DNA of 64,000 bases from Ruminococcus sp. (GCF_016287535.1 NZ_JAEFAJ010000004.1:62001-126000), one strand, 5' to 3'; positions 50,847-60,871 are shown, counted from the first letter of the stretch. Notes: generated by a model from the sequence alone, not told the origin. Numbers and translations are program-made.

Positions 50847-52190
50847 ATGCTATTTCTTATTTCACTTGCTATTGCGCTTATAGTCGCATTTTTGCTTGGC
50901 AAGCCGCTGAAGAAATGTCCTGGGGCATTTTATATCACGGCAGCTGTACTCACAGCTGTTTCTGTCGTTGTAACACAGTCAGATGTGAATGTATCAAGCA
51001 GATTTGTCTGCGACTATGTTCTCGGTATATTCGCCAGAGGTGCTCTCGGAACTGCATTCTGGGCGGTCGTTATGTGGGCAGGAGCTCTGCCGAACGGTTC
51101 TTCTCCCATAAAGAAGCTGATGCCGGTACGCGGTGAGCTGTCAATAACTGCGGCTATACTTACGTTTTCACATATCATCACATACGGTATGACGTATATA
51201 TCAAATCTCATCAAGGGCAGAACAGGTCCGGACTTTGTTCTTACAAGTGTCATATGTATTGCGATGGTGCTAATTATGACGCCGCTGACTGTCATGTCGT
51301 TCAAGAAGATACGCAGGAAGATGAACCCCGGAACATGGAAGAAGATACAGCGCTTTGCTTATATTTTTTATGCTCTTGTCTATATCCATATCCTTGTACT
51401 GTTTATCCCTAAGGCTCAGAAGGGCAGGGAGGGATACTTCCTCAGTATCATTGTATACAGCGCTGTTTTCGCCGGATATGCTGTAATGCGTGTCAGAAAG
51501 TATTACATTGCAGCTAAAAAGCCTGAAAAGAAGCTTGTTCCCAACACTGTATGCGCCTGCGCATTTGTTCTGCCTGTAGCTCTTGCAGGATTTTTTGCTC
51601 ATAACAGTGGTACAGGTTCTGCAGATATGGCAGTTGTTACTGAAAATAACGCAGCAACATTTACATTTTCTCCCGGAACTGCAGCTGCTACTGAAGCCGC
51701 TGTGACTACCGGAAAGGACATCAAAAAGACTTCTGAGACCACAGCAGCTGCGGGTACAGCATCAGTAACTACATCTGCGGAGCCTGTAACTTCAAATGAA
51801 AATGATGAAAAAACATCATCAGTCAATGACGAAGCACAGGAAGAACGGTCCGATAATAACGAGCCCGGACAGGAGCAGCATGAGGAAATTCCTGCGGCTG
51901 AACCTCAGCCAAGCTTCAAATACCGCAACGGAGAATATGAGGGTGAATCCGAAGGCTATGCAGGAAAGGTACACGTTAAGCTGTCAATTGAAAACGACTC
52001 TGTTACCAGCATTTCCGCATGGGCTGACGAAGATGATCCTGAGTATTTTAGTGATGCAATGAATACAGTTATCCCTCAGATAGGAGCAAAGGTCAGCGCC
52101 GAAAACATTGACGCCTGCTCAGGCGCTACATACAGCTCCAACGGTATCATCGAAGCGGCACGGAAAGCACTTGAACAGGCGATGAACTGA
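50847..52190 (+). CDS. Ferric-reductase-like membrane protein with FMN-binding domain, copy 1
   Basis: The start at 50847 (MLFLISLAIALIVAFLLG) has AGAGG upstream and matches the paralogue at 59540. About six helices (1-265) resemble ferric-reductase-like/YedZ membrane domains, with His in FSHIITYGM and YIHILVLF as candidate heme ligands. A Ser/Thr/Glu linker (about 270-365) leads to an outer FMN-binding domain (about 370-447). Its DACSGATYSSNGI holds the SGAT motif to which ApbE attaches FMN. The design is that of a transmembrane electron conduit from inside to an external acceptor. 447 residues. Confidence 0.85.
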   Translation: MLFLISLAIALIVAFLLGKPLKKCPGAFYITAAVLTAVSVVVTQSDVNVSSRFVCDYVLGIFARGALGTAFWAVVMWAGALPNGSSPIKKLMPVRGELSITAAILTFSHIITYGMTYISNLIKGRTGPDFVLTSVICIAMVLIMTPLTVMSFKKIRRKMNPGTWKKIQRFAYIFYALVYIHILVLFIPKAQKGREGYFLSIIVYSAVFAGYAVMRVRKYYIAAKKPEKKLVPNTVCACAFVLPVALAGFFAHNSGTGSADMAVVTENNAATFTFSPGTAAATEAAVTTGKDIKKTSETTAAAGTASVTTSAEPVTSNENDEKTSSVNDEAQEERSDNNEPGQEQHEEIPAAEPQPSFKYRNGEYEGESEGYAGKVHVKLSIENDSVTSISAWADEDDPEYFSDAMNTVIPQIGAKVSAENIDACSGATYSSNGIIEAARKALEQAMN

Positions 52191-52243
52191 TATAAGACGT
52201 GCAGATCAAATAAGCTGAATGGCAGGAACTGTTTGATTCAGGA

Positions 52244-53236
52244 TCAGTGCGTTCCGCCGCAAATATCATACACAGTATTGAATATGTCTTCAGGTATTTT
52301 CACAAAGTACCATGCCATTGCATCATATCCGACATAACCACCGTCTATCAGACGAAGTCTGACTACAGTTCCGTCATTCATGGACAATACAATGTGAGCC
52401 TGATTTGGGGTGTCATATATCGTATTATTTCCTTTTAAACCGGGCTCCCATGTATATATGAACTCGCCGTTATCTACCTGATCCACGAACTCATTCCATA
52501 TATCGGGTTCAATATCTGCAGTCTGAATATTATTCAAGCCTTTGTCCCAGTCGCTGTGAGTCTGGAATTGTATCGTATCTGTTCTTTCTCTGACATGAAG
52601 CCTGTCTTCAAAAAGCTCTGAACCATTTTTCAGAGTGATATCATTCAGGCAATCAAGGAAAAGAACCCAGTCATTTTTATTATGATTTTCGTCCTCTGTC
52701 TCTGCATATGTGCAAATACGGAAATCTGTGTCATATCCGTTCACTGAATAGACCTCTCCTGCAACTGATGATGCAAATTCCGATGCGTAATCATCCTGAG
52801 AAGACCATTCGTCTAAATTACCCTTTGCAGTTCCGAGATGTTCACCCAAAAGAGGCAGTATCTTCCGGGCTTCATCACCATCATAAAACTCTGACTGAGT
52901 GTAAATGCGTCCTTGATACACAACAAGTCCGATCATATCCATGTTAGCGGATTCAGACGGTTCCGGCAATTTAATTGCAGGGATATGCAAACCATTATCA
53001 GGGTTATTGACTGCATTATCCTCCTGGTTAGCTGCTATGCTTGCGCTTTTGTTGATATGTGTTCCGGAATGCTTTATTATCGGCAGGATAACAGCACAGA
53101 CAATTGCAGCTGCGCACACACCGCCGAATGAAACCGATCTGGATATACTGATTTTTTTCTTTTTTCCGGAGAGCTCCGGTACAAACTTTTCACCGGCGTC
53201 TCCGATTGAATCAAGAAGAATATCTATGTTTTTCAT
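52244..53236 (-). CDS. Membrane-anchored anti-sigma-like protein
   Basis: The 330-residue protein has a short cytosolic N-terminus (MKNIDILLDSIGDAGEKFVP), one transmembrane segment (about 36-54, SFGGVCAAAIVCAVILPII) and an outer domain. Its start overlaps the stop of the ECF sigma gene by four bases, the usual layout for a sigma factor and its inhibitor. I see no zinc-finger anti-sigma motif, so the role is inferred from topology and coupling. Confidence 0.75.
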   Translation of the reverse strand: MKNIDILLDSIGDAGEKFVPELSGKKKKISISRSVSFGGVCAAAIVCAVILPIIKHSGTHINKSASIAANQEDNAVNNPDNGLHIPAIKLPEPSESANMDMIGLVVYQGRIYTQSEFYDGDEARKILPLLGEHLGTAKGNLDEWSSQDDYASEFASSVAGEVYSVNGYDTDFRICTYAETEDENHNKNDWVLFLDCLNDITLKNGSELFEDRLHVRERTDTIQFQTHSDWDKGLNNIQTADIEPDIWNEFVDQVDNGEFIYTWEPGLKGNNTIYDTPNQAHIVLSMNDGTVVRLRLIDGGYVGYDAMAWYFVKIPEDIFNTVYDICGGTH

Positions 53237-53784
53237 ACACCTGCACCTTCCTTTTCCAAATACTTTTTCAGCTTGTCTCTTACGCGCTGAAGTATCATTC
53301 TGACCGAACCTTCCGTAATGTGATTTCTGCTTGCAATTTCGGCTATAGACATCATGTACCAGTATCGCAGGAGGAAAATATCCCTGTTTTTTTCAGGAAG
53401 CTCACTCAGAAACTTGTATATCAGTTCCTGAAATGCGATCCTGTCTTCGATGGGATGCTCCTCTCCGATACATTCTTCCAGTTCGTCAAGGCACAGGGCG
53501 ATCTGTCCGCCGCCATACTTTTGCGTTCTGTCTTTCCGGTATTTGTCTATAGCAAGGTTGCGTGTGATCTTTCCAAAGAACACGGATAATCGGTTCGGCT
53601 TTTCAGGGGGCATTGTATTCCAGGCTCGAAGCCATGTATCATTGACGCATTCCTCCGTGTCTTCTGGTGAATGTAGTATATTATTCGCAATTGTACTGCA
53701 ATATCCGTCGTATTTAGTCTGGCTTTCCGTTATTGCAGACTCATTTCTCTGCCAGTAAAGCTCTATGATATGAAGATCTTCCAT
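53233..53784 (-). CDS. ECF-type RNA polymerase sigma factor
   Basis: The 183-residue factor has region 2 (YCSTIANNILHSPEDTEECV, NDTWLRAWNTMPPEKP, ITRNLAIDKYR) and region 4 (LPEKNRDIFLLRYWYMMSIA then HITEGSVRMILQRVRDKLK). There is no region 3. GGAGGTGCG precedes the ATG. It pairs with the downstream anti-sigma-like protein. Target promoters are unknown; the neighbouring surface protein and redox pair are candidates. Confidence 0.93.
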   Translation of the reverse strand: MEDLHIIELYWQRNESAITESQTKYDGYCSTIANNILHSPEDTEECVNDTWLRAWNTMPPEKPNRLSVFFGKITRNLAIDKYRKDRTQKYGGGQIALCLDELEECIGEEHPIEDRIAFQELIYKFLSELPEKNRDIFLLRYWYMMSIAEIASRNHITEGSVRMILQRVRDKLKKYLEKEGAGV

Positions 53785-54168
53785 AGCGCACCTCCTCGAT
53801 GCCCCTTCACCATTATAGACGAAAAACAGCGTCTCAGCATCACGGTCAGAATAAAAAAAGTATTATAATTATAGCATGAATTTGAATAAACATCAATATT
53901 GCGCAAAAAACAATGCAGCCCTGAGAGTGATGCCCCCGGAGAGACAAACAGAATCATGCATGAACCATTGAATACCCGAATGAAAAAAGCATTATAAATT
54001 AAATATTATTATATTAGATTAAATGAAAAATCTGCGATTCAGGACAAAAAACTGCTTTTTAGGACAAAGATATTGACTTTTTTAGTTTTATTGCTATAAT
54101 GAAAGTAAGAAAAGCGCAAATGCAGCTTCTATCCAGTATAGCTTTTTAACTAAAAAGGAGTTGATATT
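53785..54168. other. Intergenic region with twin AGGACAAA boxes and a promoter
   Basis: The 384-base gap between the divergent sigma factor and the dockerin protein has no gene. AGGACAAA occurs at 54041-54048 and 54061-54068, exactly 20 bases apart. The second ends five bases before a promoter: TTGACT (54073-54078), a 16-base spacer, TATAAT (54095-54100). Direct repeats two helical turns apart just upstream of a -35 box are typical of activator binding. Confidence 0.7.
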
Positions 54169-57100
54169 ATGAAGAAAAGAATAGTGGCTGTTATTGCTGC
54201 TTCGGTACTTGCTGTAAATGCGCTTCCGTTATGTACAGCTGTCTCGGCGGCAGTGACCGCGGAGAGTTATCGTGCAGCTGCAGAGGAGACAAAATTTGAA
54301 GCTGAGAATTTCTTTGTCGCAGTCGGTACATACAGAGGAGCTACACAGCTCAGATATTTCAAAGCTGAATCTGAGTATGCGTATTCGGCTGAAAAGGTAG
54401 TATGGGACAACGCGCCGGCTGATATTTCCTACGGAGATGTATTTGTCGCTGACGGCGATGTAGAAATGACGAGGGTAAAGTCTGCACCTGATGATCCGGT
54501 ATATGCAATGGCTTACTACTATCAGCTTGACGAGGGTACAAAGCTTGATAAAGTCGGCAATTGTAACGACCTTATGGAGAAGAAGGAGCTGACATTCACA
54601 AACAAGAACTATGACGGCTCTGGACACTGGAGCGTTGACTATACCGACGAAAACGGAAGGATCTACACCTATGGCTACAATGCCTTCGGTTCTTCGCTTG
54701 GAGTTGATCCCTTTGACTGCAACGTGGGCGATATCTATACGTTCGCAATGTACAAGGGTGATATTGTCGTTCCGCTTGCAAAGAAGGACGCCGAAAGCGA
54801 TGTCAATAAAGAGCCTGGATACAGAATAGTCCAGCTCCCCGATAAGGTGGAATACAAGACCGGCGAAATGATAGATCTTAAAGGTCTGGAAATAGAAGTC
54901 ACAAAAGCTGATGAAGAGCCTGTTGTCTATACATATCCCGATATTGCTTTTGCCCATGATTCCACTACTCCAAAGCCTGCAAAAGTTCTCCTCTTTTCTG
55001 ATTTCCGCAGTGATAAGGCTGGAACTTATAAAGTAGAGGTCATTGACGCGGATAACGTAAGCTTTGAGGTAAAGGTCGTTGATGATGAAGAAGTAACAGC
55101 AGGTACTATAAAGGCAACAGTTCTCGATATAAACGAAAACTCACTACTATTGCAGTCTGTTTCAAACTGTTATGAAAGATACTTACTGTACAATGGACAG
55201 ATTAAAGGCAATATAAAACCCACAGTAGGCATGAGCCTCGAAATCACATATGAGGGCGGTATGTTTAACCTCGTTCCCATTCTGGTGATTGGTAACGTGA
55301 AAAATGTTTCCGTTATCTCAGAAAAAACTGAATTTCTGAAAGGCGATACCAACTGCGACGGTCAGGTGGATATGGCAGACGCTGTGCTTATAATGCAGGC
55401 TCTTGCAAATCCAAATAAGTACGGAGAATTCAACACGGAATTCAACTATCTAACTAAACTTGGCAGAATGAACGGTGATATGAACGGTGACGGTATTACA
55501 GTAGGCGACGCACAGGCGATACAGATGAAGTTGCTGGGACTTTTTGACGAAAGCAGTGAAATTAATTCAAAGCTCAATGATATCATAACGATAAAGACCG
55601 ACTATGATCCTGCAATGAGCAACTGGTCGGGAATAGGCATACTTCTTGAGGTCAACTCCAAGGATTATCCTGTTACACTGAAAGCTGCTGACGGTCATTT
55701 TTCAACATGGGATATCAAAGCAGGCAGCGGTCCTATTGAGAATGTGGGCAAAACATATGATGCCGGCAACAGCGGCTACATATTCTGGACTCCCGATGAG
55801 CTGGACTATACCAAAGGCTTCAGTACAGAGATACAGGCAGTTGGTGTAAGCGGTGATGTTTTCATCGACCTTGGCAAAATATATGTAACTCAGGTCGGAC
55901 ACCGATTTACCGCTTCGTTAAAAAAGCCAGAGTCCACCACGAGCACCGATAATTCAGTTATAGCAGGAAAGACCTTTGTATATGAAAAAGAAGGCTTCGG
56001 CGGAGACTGTAGTATAGATTTTAAAGAAGACGGTACGTTTTTATATTCACCGGGATATCTGAGCAGCTATCTCGGCGGTGGAACATGGGAAGTATCAGGA
56101 AACAAAGTTATTCTGACTCATGAAGATGACATAATGTCGAGAAAGCGCGTCAACTGTTTCAGTATCGTAGGAAACGAGCTGATATATATTGAAGAGGATT
56201 CGGATAATTTTATTGGAATCAAAGTTAAAGACGGGGAGAAATTCTCTCCAAAGGCTAATTCAGCTGTTCTTCTCGGAATAGATAAAGCCAATGTCACAGG
56301 TGTTCAGGTATCGTCTCTCCCTGAAGGCTATGATTACTCTTTCAAAGATAAAAATGCTCAGGCTGTTGTAGATTACCTGTCAAACCTTAGCCTGTCAACG
56401 GAGCTTTCCGTAGAAGATCCGGGACAGCTGAATGGAATGTTGTGGATCATAAGGCTTGTTTATGAAAACGGTGATACTGTCACTTTATATGATTCGGGAC
56501 GATTCATTCATGGCGAAGACCGCAAGTGGTATGAAATGCCATATGAAGAAAGCGAGGGCTTTAGCAGTTTGGTATGGGAGTTGGGCAAAACTGACAATGA
56601 TAAAAGCATTGACAACGCCGAATATCTTATCGGAAATGAAGGCGTAAGCAGTGCACCATCAACAACACAGAAACTTGTGCTGAACTGCAATTCATTCTGC
56701 GCTAATGGCGAAATTCTCAAGGTCGATGTGTTAATGGGAGATATGTATTCTAAAGGAGGCTACCCGAATTATGATTCCGCAGGAAATCCCGAATACAGTA
56801 TCTTTGCATCTCAAAACAATAAGAAGATCGACGACGAAAGACTTCTCATAAACGGTGAAAGAAGCGAGTATACAAAGACTATTTCAAAGGACGATATGAA
56901 GTCGCTTGATATCACAGGCAAAGAGGGCGACTACACTGCCTATTATCACAAATATGCCAGGGTAGATTTCTCAGACTATGAGGCAGGCAGCACAGGATGT
57001 ATAACATTCAGGTTCGGATGGAAAGCAGAGGGTGAAAATCCGCTTAATGCTTCAAGTGATTTTGTAGGTATGCATCAGACAATGTACTTCTATGTCGGTG

Positions 57101-57813
57101 AAAACGGAACAGGAATCAGCAATAATGGCATAGAAGCTGCACAATTGGCTTATGAAACAGCTTCAGATAATGATATCATGTTCTATGATTCTCCTTATGT
57201 AAAGTGGAACGGCAAGGAAGTGATGTCAAATCTGTACGAGAAGCTTCGCAAGCCGACCGATGAAGTGCTCCCTATTAGCTTCAAAATGACATCAAGTCCC
57301 GAATACGGTTTTAAATATAACGGCCAGGCTTTAGCCGAATATGCAAGAGCTGATTACAGCGAGTATGCAATCAAGCTCAAAGAACTGCAAATGTATGGCA
57401 ATCAGCTTCAATACGGAGAAACCATATATACAACAGGAATGCCTGACGGCACAAAGCGAACAAAAGAGTGGTACGAAGAAAGAGTTGAATACTTTGGTGA
57501 AGAGCTCCTTTCAAAGTACATCGTTGACGGAGAATTCCTTGAGGAAAAACTCAGAGCTGATATCAACGAATTAATGAATAATAACCGTAAAGCTTATGAG
57601 GAAGCCGAAAAGGCATATTTCAGTTACATATCTGATGAAGCCATAAAACAGCTTGATAAGCAGAACATCAGATATGAGTACATGACAGAACCCAAGCGAC
57701 TGGTGATCTATGTAACCGCGGAAGAATTCAAGTCCCTGACACTTGATAATGTAACACGTTATGGAATTGATATTTCAGTTGCCAACGGCTTGACTGTCGA
57801 TGCGGTTTTCTGA
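54169..57813 (+). CDS. Large secreted protein with internal dockerin
   Basis: The 1214-residue protein has a signal peptide (1 to about 27) and an unassigned N-terminal domain. An Ig-like domain follows (about 220-303, VQLPDKVEYKTGEMIDLKGL), similar to the module in the second GH5 enzyme. The dockerin (about 391-460, GDTNCDGQVDMADAVLIMQ then GDMNGDGITVGDAQAIQM) is central, not terminal. After it come a carbohydrate-module-like beta domain (about 480-580), a small barrel-like domain (YEKEGFGGDCSIDFKEDGTF) and a long C-terminal region ending in a Lys/Glu-rich helix and VTAEEFKSLTLDNV. No catalytic motif is seen. It could be a cellulosomal structural or inhibitor-type subunit. AAAGGAG precedes the ATG. 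Confidence 0.85.
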   Translation: MKKRIVAVIAASVLAVNALPLCTAVSAAVTAESYRAAAEETKFEAENFFVAVGTYRGATQLRYFKAESEYAYSAEKVVWDNAPADISYGDVFVADGDVEMTRVKSAPDDPVYAMAYYYQLDEGTKLDKVGNCNDLMEKKELTFTNKNYDGSGHWSVDYTDENGRIYTYGYNAFGSSLGVDPFDCNVGDIYTFAMYKGDIVVPLAKKDAESDVNKEPGYRIVQLPDKVEYKTGEMIDLKGLEIEVTKADEEPVVYTYPDIAFAHDSTTPKPAKVLLFSDFRSDKAGTYKVEVIDADNVSFEVKVVDDEEVTAGTIKATVLDINENSLLLQSVSNCYERYLLYNGQIKGNIKPTVGMSLEITYEGGMFNLVPILVIGNVKNVSVISEKTEFLKGDTNCDGQVDMADAVLIMQALANPNKYGEFNTEFNYLTKLGRMNGDMNGDGITVGDAQAIQMKLLGLFDESSEINSKLNDIITIKTDYDPAMSNWSGIGILLEVNSKDYPVTLKAADGHFSTWDIKAGSGPIENVGKTYDAGNSGYIFWTPDELDYTKGFSTEIQAVGVSGDVFIDLGKIYVTQVGHRFTASLKKPESTTSTDNSVIAGKTFVYEKEGFGGDCSIDFKEDGTFLYSPGYLSSYLGGGTWEVSGNKVILTHEDDIMSRKRVNCFSIVGNELIYIEEDSDNFIGIKVKDGEKFSPKANSAVLLGIDKANVTGVQVSSLPEGYDYSFKDKNAQAVVDYLSNLSLSTELSVEDPGQLNGMLWIIRLVYENGDTVTLYDSGRFIHGEDRKWYEMPYEESEGFSSLVWELGKTDNDKSIDNAEYLIGNEGVSSAPSTTQKLVLNCNSFCANGEILKVDVLMGDMYSKGGYPNYDSAGNPEYSIFASQNNKKIDDERLLINGERSEYTKTISKDDMKSLDITGKEGDYTAYYHKYARVDFSDYEAGSTGCITFRFGWKAEGENPLNASSDFVGMHQTMYFYVGENGTGISNNGIEAAQLAYETASDNDIMFYDSPYVKWNGKEVMSNLYEKLRKPTDEVLPISFKMTSSPEYGFKYNGQALAEYARADYSEYAIKLKELQMYGNQLQYGETIYTTGMPDGTKRTKEWYEERVEYFGEELLSKYIVDGEFLEEKLRADINELMNNNRKAYEEAEKAYFSYISDEAIKQLDKQNIRYEYMTEPKRLVIYVTAEEFKSLTLDNVTRYGIDISVANGLTVDAVF

Positions 57814-57831
57814 ATATGTAATGAATATAAA

Positions 57832-57858
57832 AAGCAGCCAGCAATGGCTGCTTTTTTC
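57832..57858 (+). terminator. Terminator of the large dockerin protein gene
   Basis: AAGCAGCCA-gcaa-TGGCTGCTT is followed by TTTT. Confidence 0.85.
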
Positions 57859-57943
57859 TGCGGGAGTGTCTCAGCTCCTAAGACTTGCAATGTTTAACTA
57901 AAATTTGATATATTTCAAATATTGATGTTATTGAAAACTTACA

Positions 57944-57973
57944 TTGACACATATTGCCGTTTTGTTGTAAAAT
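57944..57973 (+). promoter_or_regulatory. Promoter of the second surface protein/reductase pair
   Basis: TTGACA (57944-57949) and TAAAAT (57968-57973) are 18 bases apart; a TATAAT lies a few bases further. AAAGGAG precedes the ATG. Confidence 0.65.
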
Positions 57974-58042
57974 ATAATATGTATTAGTAATTCTTTTAAA
58001 TACAATCTGTTATTTTATTCTACAACAAAAGGAGTATTTTAC

Positions 58043-59473
58043 ATGAAAAGGATCAATTCAATCATCAGTGCAGCGGTCTGTTCAATTGCGCTTACTGCTG
58101 TTCCGTTTTCAGCCTCTGCCGCTGAAGAGAAGGTATACGGTACGATGAATATACCATATGCTGATTTCTACAAGGCAGAGATCGGAGACGCATACGAAGT
58201 TGACGCGGTTTCGTCCGCGACCACAAAGGGCAAGTGGGGCATGAACGGCAAGGGAGAGATCGTTGAAGGTACATACAACAACGGCAGCGGAACTATCCTC
58301 GGTGTAAATTTCCCTGTAGAAGTATCTTCGGCAGATGTTGATATTCTCAAGGAAAAGTACGGATTCACACAGCTTGACAGCAAGCCGGCTGCGTATAAGG
58401 AAGTATCTGTTACTGACGGTTCACTCAGCGTTTCAAAGCTGGTTGATACCAATGGTGAGCAGACCATTGACGGTTCCGCAACTGTTTCCACAAACAGCTA
58501 TTACGGAGACTATCAGATCAAGGTAGCGGGATATCCTGAGAATACCGTTCTGTACGGCGTAATAGTAAATACAAAGGAAAACGATCATTATGCTATGCGC
58601 CATCTTGAAAACATCTGGAGAAACGGTTCCTATGCATGGTCGGCAGGAATAAAGACCGTGGAATATCACGGAAATCATGTGAGCTATGAAGATTATGCAA
58701 GCTCTATGGGTAAGACTGTAACTTCCGTGACCTTTATCACGCTTGACGGTTATACGACCGTCAATGTAGGCGAGCAGTATCTTCCTATCAGATTTGCGGG
58801 TGAAGTCAAGGCTGATGACGCTCCGGCAGGTACAGGAAGTACAGCCCTTTCGCTGACAGGTTTCCCTGAGGATTACAGGAAGGTCATCAGTGCAGACGAG
58901 GGACTCACAGTTTCTGAAACAGAGGTCAGCTATACAGACGCAAAGCCGGGAAAATACAATGTTAATGTTGAAGATGAGACAGGCAAGTATGCTCCCATGA
59001 CGGCTCAGTTCATTCTCTCCACCGACGATATACCTGTTAAGTTTGCGGGCGGCAAGCTGACAACAGCCGACGGATTTACAGATGACGACAAGGCAAACTT
59101 CATGAATAATCTTGCGACTGTCGAGATAAACGGCACCTCTTACAGAGCTACAGGCAGCAGAGCTATAAAGCTTTTCAAGGAAGACGGTTCTATTGACTTT
59201 GACGTAACTGTAAGTGATGCAAGGGTATTTGAGAGCAATGGCACTTATAATATCACTCTGAACTCAACAGGCTATAATAACCCCTACAGCTTTGAGGCCA
59301 CATACGAGGCGCAGAATACTACGACTACCGTAAAGGTAACAACTACAGCCAAGGCAACAACAACGGCTTCAAACAGCCCCAGAACAGGCGTCAGGGGCAC
59401 GGCTCTGCCTGCAGTGATACTTGCTTTTGCAGGAGCGGCAGCGTTTTTATTCAGAAAGAAAAACGACCAATAA
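58043..59473 (+). CDS. Secreted, wall-sorted surface protein (Tp47-like), copy 2
   Basis: This 476-residue paralogue of the protein at 49170 shares its order and many exact segments: VYGTMNIPYADFY, VDAVSSATT, LENIWRNGS, VTFITLDGYTT and DIPVKF. The signal peptide ends near residue 27. A short Thr linker and SPRTG with a terminal hydrophobic helix and RKKNDQ form the sorting signal. It is followed by a second FMN-binding reductase, so the two-gene cassette was duplicated as a unit. A stem without a T run (59487-59514, ACCCATGCAG and CTGCATGGGT) separates the two genes and may tune expression. Confidence 0.7.
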   Translation: MKRINSIISAAVCSIALTAVPFSASAAEEKVYGTMNIPYADFYKAEIGDAYEVDAVSSATTKGKWGMNGKGEIVEGTYNNGSGTILGVNFPVEVSSADVDILKEKYGFTQLDSKPAAYKEVSVTDGSLSVSKLVDTNGEQTIDGSATVSTNSYYGDYQIKVAGYPENTVLYGVIVNTKENDHYAMRHLENIWRNGSYAWSAGIKTVEYHGNHVSYEDYASSMGKTVTSVTFITLDGYTTVNVGEQYLPIRFAGEVKADDAPAGTGSTALSLTGFPEDYRKVISADEGLTVSETEVSYTDAKPGKYNVNVEDETGKYAPMTAQFILSTDDIPVKFAGGKLTTADGFTDDDKANFMNNLATVEINGTSYRATGSRAIKLFKEDGSIDFDVTVSDARVFESNGTYNITLNSTGYNNPYSFEATYEAQNTTTTVKVTTTAKATTTASNSPRTGVRGTALPAVILAFAGAAAFLFRKKNDQ

Positions 59474-59539
59474 TTCTGATATTTTTACCCATGCAGATGC
59501 AAAGCTGCATGGGTAAAACAATGATAAGAGGTAATTAAT

Positions 59540-60871
59540 ATGTTATTTTTGATTTCACTTTTTATAGCGATCATTGTCGCTTTCTGCCTTGACAAGCCAA
59601 TGAAAAAACATCCTGCGGTATTTTATATCACGGCAGCTGTACTAACAGTTGCTTCTGTCGTTGTTACAAAATCGGACATTACAGTATCAAGCAGATTTGT
59701 CAGGGATTATATTATAGGGATATTCTCACGGGGCGCTCTCGGAACGGCATTCTGGGCGGTAGTAATGTGGGCAGGAGCCCTGCCGAACGGTTCGGCTGCA
59801 ATAAAGAAGCTCATGCCCATACGAGGAGAGCTTTCAATAACCGCGGCTGTTCTTACACTTGCTCATATCGTGACATTTGGTATGCAGTATATCCAAAACC
59901 TTATAAACGGAAGAACAGGCAGCGGAAACGCTTTCAGAGACTTTGTCATCACCTGTATCCTGTCTCTTGCGATGACACTGATAATGCTGCCGCTGACGGT
60001 TATGTCCTTCAAGGCTGTACGCAGCAGGATGAATGCCAAAACCTGGAAGAAGATACAGCGTCTTGCCTACATTTTCTATGGCATGATCTACATACATATA
60101 ATGGTGCTTTTTGTACCGAAAGCTCAGAAGGGCAGAGAGGGATATTTCCTCAGCGTCCTTGCATACAGTGCAGTGTTTACCGGATATGCGGTCCTCAGGC
60201 TCAGGAAGGCATATCTTTCAAGGAATGAGAAAGCTGCAAAGCTCATCCCGAACGCAGTTTCTGCCTGTGCTTTTATCATTCCCCTGTGCCTGAGCGGAAT
60301 AGTTTCAAGAAATGTAAAAAACGAACCCAAGCTTGTCAGCACATCCTCAGAACTCACCTATGAAGCTCCGGAAAACGCTCAGACCACTGCCGTGACCACA
60401 TCAGCTTCAACGACTTCCGCAGGAAAGACCACCTCTGCCAGTGCAGCCGTGACCTCTGTAACTACCGCTGTCAGCACTGTAAAAACCACGGAAGCTGCGG
60501 CTGAAGGAATAACTCAGCCGAACACCGAAGAAGAAAACGTCAGCGACCAGCAGGAGAGCAGCGAGCCAGAAGCAGCTCCGCAGCAGAGCTTCAGGTTCAG
60601 AAACGGAACTTTTGAAGGCACAGGAGAAGGATATTCGGGAAAGGTCCGTGTTTCGATAACTATTGAAAACGATACAGTAACTGATTTTTCCGCATATTCA
60701 GATGATGACGATCCCGATTACTTCGGTGACGCAATGGCAAAGGTCATTCCGCAGATAAAAAGCAGCCTCAGTGCAGACGGAATAGATGCCTGTTCGGGAG
60801 CGACATACAGTTCCAAGGGTATTATCGAAGCTGCAAGGAATGCTCTGGAGCAGGCAGCTTCTGCTCAGTGA
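59540..60871 (+). CDS. Ferric-reductase-like membrane protein with FMN-binding domain, copy 2
   Basis: This 443-residue paralogue of the protein at 50847 is nearly identical in the membrane part (FYITAAVLTVASVVVTKSD, FSRGALGTAFWAVVMWAGAL, KKLMPIRGELSITAAVLTL). It has His in LAHIVTFGM and YIHIMVLF and the same flavinylation motif DACSGATYSSKGI near the C-terminus. The Thr/Ser linker differs most. AGAGG precedes the ATG. ApbE, the FMN transferase it would need, is not in the window. Confidence 0.85.
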   Translation: MLFLISLFIAIIVAFCLDKPMKKHPAVFYITAAVLTVASVVVTKSDITVSSRFVRDYIIGIFSRGALGTAFWAVVMWAGALPNGSAAIKKLMPIRGELSITAAVLTLAHIVTFGMQYIQNLINGRTGSGNAFRDFVITCILSLAMTLIMLPLTVMSFKAVRSRMNAKTWKKIQRLAYIFYGMIYIHIMVLFVPKAQKGREGYFLSVLAYSAVFTGYAVLRLRKAYLSRNEKAAKLIPNAVSACAFIIPLCLSGIVSRNVKNEPKLVSTSSELTYEAPENAQTTAVTTSASTTSAGKTTSASAAVTSVTTAVSTVKTTEAAAEGITQPNTEEENVSDQQESSEPEAAPQQSFRFRNGTFEGTGEGYSGKVRVSITIENDTVTDFSAYSDDDDPDYFGDAMAKVIPQIKSSLSADGIDACSGATYSSKGIIEAARNALEQAASAQ

